NCBI GenBank assembly: GCA_018398765.1
Contig: JAHBMJ010003292.1
Location: forward strand, 667-11,573
Direction of reading: 5' to 3'
Source: Chromera velia
Taxonomy: Eukaryota > Sar > Chromeraceae
Length of the DNA stretch: 10,907 nt
Shown: piece after piece, positions 1 through 8,200 of the stretch
Numbering within the stretch: the stretch's first letter is position 1
Layout: every line of letters begins with the position of its first letter
Position numbers and translations under genes: made by a program
The notes under the pieces: model-generated
Seen by the model: only the letters and a program-made list of their open reading frames with translations
Databases searched by the model: none
What the model was told of the DNA's origin: nothing

Positions 1-553
1 GGGGGGGGGGTAACGGTGAATAACGACAAGTTTGCTCGTGCAGAAAGTCAGTTTAATGATATGATTGAGCGTGAAAGTGATGAAAAAGATGAAAGCTGAA
101 GGAGAGTTGAGTTATATGGTTTTAAAATCATGTCTGCTGGTGTTAATAAAGTGATTTGAAGCAGGTTATACCAGGTTACATAAGGTTTAGGTAGGTTAAG
201 TGTTAGGTTACATAACGATGTTTTTATTACTCTTAGAACCCTAAGTGGCAACATGATGAAAACCTTAAATAACCATCATAAATCATGATGCTACAAGTCT
301 TTTTTTAAGTTCATGAAGGTTTTTTTAGGTAAAGAACCACATTGAGCATACTTTTAGATGTCTAGAGTGTTTTACATACTTGAAAGGGGGGTTATAAAAT
401 TAATTTTTACTTTTTTTTTTTTTTTTAGTGAAATACCCTAGCCCGCCATGCCCCGCCTTCTGTGAATAGTCGCTTTCTTGTATGGTTGTTCTGTTTTCTC
501 TTGCCTTACACTGTTGCTGACTGTGATGCCCTCACACCGCTCACTGCTGCTGA
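1..553. other. AT-rich stretch, no gene seen
   Basis: No convincing coding region in either strand. It opens with ten G residues and contains a long T run near 411-426 followed by TAG, which could serve as a splice acceptor for a + strand gene but has no clear exon after it. A + strand reading from a GTG at 462 begins with a hydrophobic, signal-peptide-like stretch. It has no ATG and overlaps the better-supported frame downstream, so I do not call it a gene. Confidence 0.5.
163..210 (+). repeat. Decayed ~10-bp AGGTTA tandem repeat
   Basis: AGGTTA starts at 163, 173, 193 and 205, with AGGTTT at 183. The spacing is 10, 10, 10 and 12 bases, which suggests a decayed short tandem array. No function is evident. 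Confidence 0.5.
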
Positions 554-670
554 TTCTGCTGCTCAAGTTCAGACCCTATTGAGATCACTGATCCGTTGCC
601 GACCATTAATTTTTTCATTGTCTTTCCCTCTGAAGTCCTTTCAAGATGCCGTGAAGATTCATACTTCAAA

Positions 671-1514
671 ATGTCTTTTTCGAAATTCCCTCCGAAGCGG
701 AGTACGGACCATGCCGCTATGACAAGCAGGCCTGGCCCGAACATAAAGAGAAGCCAACCGGAGATGAAGGAAGATTGGGACCGTGCCATAAAACGGAACC
801 CCAATCTTGTTAAGGAAGTCTGAAGAGACGGGAGCACTGTCATCGATCCGCACAAGCTACTCTGCAAGCCCTATAATAAAGTTCTGTGCATAAACGGGGA
901 TTATTACTATTTCAAATCGATGCAGAAGAGTCAGGTACATCTTCACAGCCAGCAGCAGCGGCGCAAGCAGCAGCAGTAGCAGCAGCAGTCATGCCTGCAC
1001 TTCCCCCAACATTTCCGTGCCCCGGCATCCGAAGCCGCACGTTCCTTCCCCTGTGTGCTCTGGCCCCTGAAAAACTCCCTCTAACAACTGCGGAGGAGGT
1101 TTTATGGAGGAGGTCACTGATTTCGCTCGTGACGATGAATGAAAGCGTTTCATTCTCTCCGCTGTAGCACTGTAGCGTTTTGAGGAATTGAAACAGGTTC
1201 TTGTGAGCCCCCCCTCAGAGGAGTACAAAGTGGAAGCAAATTTGAATCCGGGGATGGGAGTGGAGAGGCCCTCTTCGGAGGAGGAAACGGTGGTTTAGAA
1301 TCAAGTGGAAGGAGTGGCCTGAAGCAGACAACACCGACGAGCCAGAAGAGAATCTGACTGGCTCACCAAGAATTTTAACTACCTTTCTGCAGGCACACAA
1401 CGACTGCCCTGATACATAAGGGCACATCGATCACCTAATGTCTATATCGCAAGTGTTTCTGCCTCTGCTATTCTTTGTTTGATAACAAATCAGAAAAAAT
1501 TAGAAGCTCATTAA
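671..1514 (+). pseudogene. Decayed gene, possible zinc-binding N-terminal motif
   Basis: From ATG 671 (context CAAAATG) one frame runs to about 976 with a single stop, TGA at 821. The frame is already open from 554, with one stop in about 140 codons where chance predicts six or seven. The protein is basic, then helical (MKEDWDRAIKRNPNLVKEV). A cysteine/histidine segment follows (LLCKPYNKVL ... HLHS), reminiscent of a C2H2/BED-like finger with the second cysteine replaced by tyrosine. It then enters a CAG/GCA microsatellite, where a CAG has become TAG at 977. Beyond that repeat the protein-like frame is shifted: serine run, proline-rich part, acidic part near 1176-1295 (LKQVLVSPPSEEYKVEANLN). 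It carries stops at 1068, 1140, 1173, 1296, 1320 and 1410 and ends at TAA 1512. I infer a dead gene, perhaps transposon-derived. The second half rests on composition only, since six stops in about 196 codons is not far below chance. Confidence 0.45.
941..990 (+). repeat. CAG/GCA trinucleotide run
   Basis: Interrupted CAG-type repeats encode glutamine, alanine or serine depending on frame. The apparent reading frame of the surrounding pseudogene changes across this run, which fits replication slippage. Confidence 0.7.
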
Positions 1515-1985
1515 TGACACCTCATGACGGAGTTAAATTTAATTGATGCTGAAGTTAATTTTATTCAAGTTACAAAATGTTACAAGAAGATTTTAGCTAG
1601 AATTTCAGAAGTTTAAGTATGTTTTAAGTTAGAGTTGAGAATAGTTTAGGCTTCATGAAGGTCATCATCTAGGTTATCTTTATGATCTAGCACTTTTTCT
1701 CATCTAGAGCTCTCCGAACGGGGGGGTCCCCATTCATAGGGGTCTGATCTCCCTAGAGCTCAAACGGGGGGGACCTCGTCGGATCTGGAGTCCTAAGAGC
1801 TCGAACGCACCCCCCTTCCCCGTTCTTACATCCCTATCACTAAGCAAGTCAATGGAAAACATTAACTTCTAAAGGCCGAATATTGGAGTTATCTTGACTT
1901 TTGAGGTTAAGTGCAGACACTAGTGATAAGGGGGTATTCATCCATGATGATCTATAAAAACGTGTATATAATAATCAGATCATGA
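1515..1985. other. Noncoding spacer with G-rich repeats
   Basis: Stops are frequent in all frames and no gene is supported. The only structure noted is the GAGCTC/G-run repeat at 1704-1815. Confidence 0.5.
1704..1815 (+). repeat. Three degenerate GAGCTC + AACG repeats with G or C runs
   Basis: GAGCTC occurs at 1707, 1756 and 1797, each time followed closely by AACG. In the first two copies a run of seven G follows; in the third a run of C follows. The copies lie 49 and 41 bases apart. Function unknown. Confidence 0.5.
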
Positions 1986-2258
1986 TTCAGATGGTGTTCT
2001 TATATATGGAGGAAGGAGAAGAGTGGCCGAGAGAGAGGGGAAGCGCTTCCCGAGTCGATGCAAGAAGAGAAGAGAGGAAAGAGAGTGAGGGCAGTTGAGA
2101 TGAAGTCGAGCAGAGAGAAGGATGGAAAGACGCATTACAGAGTTGTCTACAATGATGGTTCGTTTTTATAGCTGCCAGAGGACGAAGTGGGAGAGCCTGA
2201 GTTGGTGAATGAATTCGAAAGGAATAAAGAAAGGATTTTGCGTGGACGTGAAGACTGA
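1986..2258 (+). pseudogene. Decayed coding fragment, chromo/Tudor-like flavour
   Basis: The frame beginning at 1986 is open for 61 codons, broken by TAG at 2169-2171, then open for 28 more to TGA at 2256. Residues around the break read HYRVVYNDGSFL, stop, LPEDEVGEPELV, then a charged tail ending ERILRGRED. A tyrosine-valine-x-tyrosine-x-aspartate-glycine strand followed by an acidic loop is reminiscent of chromo or Tudor-type barrels found at the C-terminus of some retroelement integrases, but this is inference. The internal TAG is one substitution from TGG or CAG. It is on the same strand as the fragment at 671-1514 and may belong to the same dead element. No start codon or splice site is secure. 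Confidence 0.35.
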
Positions 2259-2428
2259 CTGTCCGATCCTTCGTTCATGCATTCGAACGTTTTCTTTTCT
2301 TTTTTCCACGCCCTTCCCACCCGGTCTTTTCACGCATATCGGCAGCGATCTGCAGCTCGTTGCTTGGTTTCTTTGGCTGCTGGGAGTGCCGGTGCAGACC
2401 AGAGTCATTGAGAGCAGTGAAGCAATAA

Positions 2429-2447
2429 ATTGTGCGGGACGCACAAT
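2429..2447. repeat. Perfect 8-bp hairpin
   Basis: ATTGTGCG and CGCACAAT are separated by GGA, giving a perfect small dyad just left of the 51-bp inverted repeat. Confidence 0.7.
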
Positions 2448-2464
2448 CTTGTGCAGGGTGTGGT

Positions 2465-2773
2465 TGTTACGGACCTTTGGACCTAGGCTCGATTTGGTTC
2501 TTAGAGTAATACAGAGAATTAATAGCATTAAATACACACTATAATACAAAGGCATGCATGTCTGTATCTCAGCTTTTGCAATATAGATTGATTGAGCCTG
2601 TTAGAAGGACCGAGTCTTTCCTGATCGATAGGGAAGGCCCTTGTGTGTCTGACAGATTCTCTGTATGTAGAACTTGTGGGTGAGTTGATTCCTAAGTTCT
2701 AGAGAGCTTAAACTAGAACATTTCTGTATTACTCTAAGGACCAAATCGAGCCTAGGTCCAAAGGTCCGTAACA
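2465..2773. repeat. 51-bp inverted repeat pair enclosing ~207 bp
   Basis: The left arm 2465-2515 (starting TGTTACGGACCTTTGGACC) is the reverse complement of 2723-2773 with one mismatch. The enclosed 207 bp shows no ORF of note. This may be a short non-autonomous DNA transposon or foldback element, but I could not see a matching target-site duplication at the outer edges. Confidence 0.75.
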
Positions 2774-2917
2774 CTAAGTCTAGCCCTGACTTACCCTGAC
2801 TGCATGTGAGTGTAACTTTCTGCGTGGCTTCAATCAGCTACATATAGCGTGGCACTGCGTGAACCAGTTGTAATTTTTCTTGCTTTCCGGGGCCGTTTGC
2901 AAGCTTGCTTACGTCAG

Positions 2918-3829
2918 ATGCATGGACGCTGGATGGGATCGCGAGGACTTTTGCCTGCATGAAGACCAGACCCTACCCTAACCCCTTCCTTATGTACCTC
3001 CCTCCAATTCTCATGTTAGAATCATGGTTTTTCCCCTCACGTGGAAACGTCCACCGCTCTTCTGAACGCTTTCGATCCCTCCACAATGAAAACTCGGGAA
3101 CAGGATACAACAATCCAAGAGTCGTTACGCCCTGGAGGGCTCCTTCTTTTAGCGCGAAGGTCAGTCAATCCGTATCCGCAATGTGTACACAAGAGGAGAG
3201 GTACTTGCATGCATGGTGCATCGGCACATCGGCTGTACCGCTGCGAAGCATATGGAGACTTGCCAGAATAGAACTGCATACAATTAGTATAATTTATAGA
3301 AAGGATTGATTATGACTGATTTGCAGTGCGTTCCGTCAGTCAGGGTCAGTCAGTCACAGTCAGTCAGTCACGGTACGTCTAGGTCACAGTCAGTCAGTTA
3401 CAGTCAGCCAAAGCCAGTCAGTCAGTCAGTAAGTCAGTCAGTCTATCAGTCAGTCAGTCAGTCAGTCAGTCAGTCAGTCAATCAGTGAATGAGTCAGTGA
3501 GTGAGTGAGTGATCGAGTCAGTGAGTCAGTCAGTGAGTCAGTCAGTGAGTCAGTCAGTCAGTCAGTCAGTCAGAGTACATGAATTAGTTTCTTCCGTCTT
3601 TGTTCACTGTCCATTCTCTGTTGGAAATGCAAAGGCATGAAGTGGCAAAGAGTTCTGAAAATGTGATGATACTTGAATGGATCTCCTTCCGACTCTGTCT
3701 AGCTCGTCTCTTTTTTCTTCGTTCCGCCTCGTTCCGCCTTGCCCTTTCTTCTGCATTCAAATTACCCTCTTTTCTTCCTTTCTTCATTCCTTCTCTTTCT
3801 CTCTCTGTCTCTCTCTGTCTCTCTCTGTT

Positions 3830-3862
<33 letters not shown>

Positions 3863-4185
3863 TTGTTTTTTTTCTTTGCCAAACGTAGGTTGCACCTTCA
3901 GAGATAGAATCGGACTCCTCTGCCGTTATATCTGTAGTCAACGCAGAGGGAAAACGATCTGTTGACGAAAAAGAATCAAAAAGAGGAAAGGAAAGAAACA
4001 GAGATTTGCTTGCCCTGGGTTTGATTGCTACTGGGATGTTAGTAGGTATTAGCTCGGGACTGACCAGGGATTCAGGAGGATCCTTGTCTGACAGCGACGT
4101 TTTTCTTCCCCTTCGAAGGCAAGAAGCGGTGGCCGATCAAAAAACCGCGTTGGGACGGGGCGTCAGGGCAGTGAAAGTGACATAA
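2918..4185 (+). CDS. Tentative two-exon gene, unknown protein with one hydrophobic segment
   Basis: Proposed as exons 2918-3159 and 3889-4185. The first exon follows a CAG at 2915-2917 after a pyrimidine-rich stretch, or starts at ATG 2959 in the same frame. It ends SFSAK at AAG, directly before a GTCAGT donor, the same hexamer seen at donors of the LRR gene. The second exon follows a textbook acceptor: a long (CT)n and T tract, then CAAACGTAG. It is open for 98 codons to TAA 4183 although it lacks an early ATG. Both junctions are phase 0 in the chosen frames, so the join keeps the frame. The second exon encodes an acidic/basic stretch, a hydrophobic segment around residues 40-58 (LLALGLIATGMLVGISSG) that could span a membrane, then a polar tail. 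I recognise no family. The upstream gene boundary is unknown and the model could be wrong. Confidence 0.3.
3336..3574 (+). repeat. (CAGT)n tetranucleotide microsatellite
   Basis: About 240 bases of CAGT units with scattered substitutions (GAGT, AAGT, TATC). Translated on the + strand it gives an artificial SQSV pattern, so the apparent ORF here is not a gene. It falls inside the proposed intron 3160-3888. Confidence 0.9.
3790..3863 (+). repeat. (CT)n microsatellite / polypyrimidine tract
   Basis: CT-rich tract with interspersed TCTGTC units and a pure (CT)n core from about 3836, followed by T-runs and CAAACGTAG. It would make a strong 3' splice signal for the exon starting at 3889. The charged or serine-rich ORFs on both strands here are repeat artefacts. 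Confidence 0.85.
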
Positions 4186-4488
4186 AATGACGTAAAGAGT
4201 TCTTTTTGAGCACTACATATAACTACATAGAACCAGAGTTTTCAATTTTTCCTACAATTTTATATAATTAGCTTTATCAAAACAAACTTTACTTTATAAA
4301 GCTACGTGCATCTTCAAAAAAAATTTTTTTAGTGTTTACTGAATTATTGCCGACTTTTGCCCAGCACCGAAGGCGCTGGGCCAAAATTTGCCCAAAGTTG
4401 AAAGTTTTAAGCTTCAGTTGGGTTATGGTGTCCCGGGGGTAGCTACTAGTAACATCTTACTTAATCTGTAGCTTAATCTTACTACATA
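4186..4488. other. AT-rich spacer with one small hairpin
   Basis: No gene seen. A dyad at about 4357-4385 pairs TTTTGCCCAGC with GCTGGGCCAAAA around a short loop, with one extra base in one arm. Confidence 0.45.
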
Positions 4489-4948
4489 CGCATGCCGGGG
4501 GCGAGTGGGGTGCTTTTTGCCCCCCTAAAGCGGCGCATTTCCCCAAAAATTCGTTCTCATAATTGGTAAGGAGTTAGAAGCTGAAACTTTGTGTAAGAAG
4601 ACGTTGTAACGATAGAAAAAGAATTATGGAACAGATTTTTTATATCATTTCTAGAAACATAGGCTGTCATACAAATTTTTTGATTTTGCAAATTGATGTC
4701 ATTTTTTAATGGTTTTGAATAGTAAGAAAAACAGTATGAAACTTACAAAATTTGTATGACAGCCTATGTTTCTAGAAATAATATAAAAAATCTGTTCCAT
4801 AGTTCTTTTTCTATTGTTACAACGTTTTTTTATATAAAGTTTCAGCTTCTAACTCCTTACCAATTATGTGAACGAGTTTTTTGCGGAAAAACGCCGGTCT
4901 CCTATGCAGAGGGGCGGGCAAAAAGCACTCCACTCGCCCCCGGCATAG
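4489..4948. mobile_element. MITE-like element with ~200-bp inverted arms
   Basis: The two ends read ATGCCGGGGGCGAGTGG inward from each side, and the arms (about 4489-4690 and 4740-4948) remain complementary almost throughout, around a centre of about 50 bp. Examples are GGTAAGGAGTTAGAAGCTGA on the left and its complement near 4840-4860, and CTAGAAACATAGGCTGTCAT on the left and its complement near 4758-4780. One part of the arms, about 4525-4555 against 4870-4910, has diverged. TACATA occurs directly at 4483-4488 and 4949-4954, consistent with a 6-bp target-site duplication. No transposase is encoded; a 71-codon ORF at 4756-4971 merely reads through the right arm. A non-autonomous DNA transposon is the best reading; its superfamily is not determined. 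Confidence 0.8.
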
Positions 4949-4954
4949 TACATA

Positions 4955-5237
4955 ATATGAGTTTGTTTTAAATTTTTGTACTACTACTCTGCAGGCAGTA
5001 TGTGCAACTACGTTCTCTCAGCCTGCGTATCGAACCAACTAGATCCAACTGAACACTATATGATGCTAGACGCTCATTTATGGGCCAAATTATCGGCCGA
5101 TAGCAATCGATGGTAAATGATTTGATGATGATTAGTCTAGTGATAAGTTTTTTGTTTCCAGTTACGGCGTCTGAACGGTCTCATTGCCTGATTACGTCAG
5201 ACTCTGTCAGAGAAGTCAAAGAGTGACCAAGCTAATT
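4955..5237. other. Spacer, probable 3' flank of the LRR gene
   Basis: No ORF or repeat stands out. It lies just downstream of the - strand stop codon and may contain that gene's 3' UTR and polyadenylation region. Confidence 0.5.
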
Positions 5238-8200
5238 TTAAAAATTCACAGTCTCTGGGAACGCGTCAAGTAACAGAGATTTCGATCTGTCATCAAGCAG
5301 AACATTGTTCGACTCGAAGAGACTCATGCTCTTCAGAGCGGACATCCGCTGAGACCCAAGAAGTTTCAAGAGAGGATGGACAACGTTGCCAGTGAGATTA
5401 TTGAACGGTAGGTGCAAGTCCTGCAGAGGTGGAGGATTTCGACTCATCCATCCCTCTGTCAACGCTCTCACTCCCTCATCAGTGAGGCGCGTATCCGCCG
5501 CCTCGAATATTCTCAAGCCAGGCAGCTTCTCTGCAACCAGAACCTCCGAAAGAGCCCTGCCCCCCTCTGCCCCCAACCTGCTGTAGCGCCAAAGGAGCGT
5601 ACGAAGGGAAGACAGCCTCCCACTGCCCAACCCTACACACAGCGCACGGACCCCCTCAATCCCCCAAAGACCCCCGACTTGCAGGTTCTCCAACCTGCGG
5701 AGATGCCCAGAGCTCAGCGCTGCTGAGAACATCCCCACTTCTGCAGCTGCACTTGAGTCACCGAAACCGACGGTGAGTTGTCGAAGTGCGGAGACATGAG
5801 GAGTACTGAGAGCGGCAGCGAAAGGCTGCATCCCCTGCGGTCCGATGTTTGTCAAATTGACTGTCATATTCCTGAGGGAGGGCACCCTGCCTCCACTCAC
5901 AAGAGCGGACAGAGACTGAGCACCCTGTGTCGTGATGCTTTCAAACAAGGGACAGCGGAGGGTATGCAGGGCCAGGAGACTGTCGGGACCTCTGGAGAAG
6001 CCCCCGAGGAGGGCGGCGGTGGCTCCTACTGTTGAACTTTTCGTCCCTATCTCCTCCAGAGAGTTGAGAGAGGCCTCAGCGTGTGTGAGGGCCTCTCCGA
6101 ACGTTGCCCCCACCACCGGGCTGAGGTAACCTTGCAAGCTGACCTTCCGCAACCCCGAGAGCTTGCCTGCTCGAATGACCTCTGCAAATCTCGTCGCCCC
6201 CAATTCTGTGTTTCCACCCCCAAACAATTCAATGTCCACCATCACCGGAGGGTCAATCCTCCCTCTCGACAGACCCCCACAGAGGGAACGAAAGCTCTCG
6301 TTGCAAAGCCAACCCAAAGTCAAAGACCGGAGGGAGGGCACTTTACCAGTGCTCAAAACCTCCCCTAGAAACATGCACCCCTCTCCCACCCACTCTCCCT
6401 CCCCCTCTTCCCTACATGGCACTTCGAGAGAGAGATCCCGAAGAGACGACAAACGCCCCCCACCCAAACCCTCTGCAACTCCTCTCACCCCCTCATCCCC
6501 TTCCTCCCGCCATCTCAGATGGAGCCTCTGCATGCACTGCGGTGCACCCACCACTTCCGAACGCGAGTCCGAGACTCGACAATGCGTGCCCACTCTCTGG
6601 GATGTGGTCACCCAGACACAGACGAAAACTCGTTAGGGCACAAAATCTCCCCCCTCGAATCCCCCCTGCAAGGGCCCCCAGCCCTTCTGCGGAATTAATA
6701 TTGCGTATTTCAAGATTTACTGTCTGCAAGAGAGATGTCTTGCCCGTCACCAGGCTTCTAGTGAGACTGGCGAAAGCCTCATCTGTCACATCATCCCGCG
6801 ACGGGAGAGTCAAACCCCTCAACTGAGACAGATGCCCAGAAGTAAGGGCATTGGCAAGAGAAACGACCCCCTGTGGATTCGGATTCTGTTCAGAGCCACC
6901 AAAAGGGATCACGAGCTCTTCAAGAGATGGCAACCCCCCCACCCCCAAAGCACCTGCAAATGCTGCCAACTGCTCAGAGCAAATGATCGACGGAGAGACT
7001 CGACCAAGATCAAGCCGTCGCAGTTTTGGGAAACGACCTGGAACTGCAACAGTGGCAGCAGACAACTGAACACCCCCACCCCCACCCCCAATCTCCCCGA
7101 CACCCTCGTCAAACAAGCAGTTGTCGCTCAAATCAAACTCCTGCAACCCCTTCAACGCATTTGTGGTGAGAAGTTCGGAAATCGGGGCACAGTCTTTCTC
7201 CTGATCTGTCACTTTGGTCAGCTCATTCTCCTTCAGCACCAGTACTCTCAAGTGAGGCACGGCCTCTGCATTGACTGCAGATGCCAAGTGCTTCAACCCT
7301 GCCGGCCTCATTTCGTTCTCTGCAAGATCAAGGGTCTGCAGAGAGGTCGTCTTCTTTGCTTTCAGTGCTTCTGCTAATGCCTGCACTCCTTCTGCTTTGG
7401 CCTTTGTTCGAGCGAGTTTGAGTGTTTGCAGGGGGAGTGACTGAGGAGACGAAGAGAGGCCCCTCGCAAACGTCTTCACGCCTGAAGAGCCCAGAGGGTT
7501 GTCACTCAAGTCAAGGCTCAGAAGAGACGGGAGCCAGGCGAATGAGAGAACAGACCCGAGGCCTTCCATTGACACACTGCGGAGACGGTTGCCTGCAGAG
7601 AGGATTCACGTGACAGAAAGGGAAGACAAGATAAAATCGGTGGAGGAGGTGAAAAAAGAGATGACAAGGAGAGGAAGGACGCATTGATGTGCAGACTCAG
7701 AGCGGTGCAAACAAACAACTGTCACACTGCCTCTTTTCAACAAAATCCAAAGAAGTGTTGAATGAAAGGGTCGGGCTGCCACATCGGGTCTTTTCCACAA
7801 ATTTGAAAGGAGTCTTTCCAGCCTCGATCGATCTATGGCGCAATTATTCCATTTGACTGACCACTAAGGTCGAGGTATTCCAGAGAGCGAGGAAGATGAT
7901 GGAAGATGACAACCGCTGCCTCTCCAAGATCACATTCTGCAAGAGAGAGCAAGAGAGATGCTGAAGCATGACCCTCGATTAAGATGCGCAGCTAATCTTT
8001 AATTCTTGTCTTTCTCCGGTTCCAATGGCGAGTCGGCTACGGTTGGTTGCCTGTTGCGAGGACAGATGTGCGTCCGACGGTTCAGTCACGAAAGTTGACA
8101 GGAAAACAACACCGCCTGTATGAATTGTTTTTATAAGCCGTCACACTGGGCGCAGAAAAGCCACAATCAAGGAAAACCGACTTGCAAATTTCAGCGTCTT

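Noticed and set aside
48-254. 68-codon - strand ORF
   Set aside because: Low-complexity AT-rich sequence that includes the AGGTTA repeats; no homology pattern.
2166-2555. Overlapping ORFs of 129 (-) and 111 (+) codons
   Set aside because: No ATG-based start with coding character and no domain; they overlap the inverted repeat and the decayed fragment.
3306-3488. ORF encoding SQSV repeats
   Set aside because: Direct translation of the (CAGT)n microsatellite; no other coding evidence.
3584-3965. Arg/Glu-rich (-) and Leu/Ser-rich (+) ORFs
   Set aside because: Both arise from the (CT)n tract.
4756-4971. 71-codon + strand ORF
   Set aside because: Lies almost entirely in the right arm of the inverted-repeat element and has no transposase features.
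5386-7377. Several + strand ORFs up to 181 codons
   Set aside because: They are antisense to the LRR exon, which has clear repeats on the - strand and explains the long open frames opposite.
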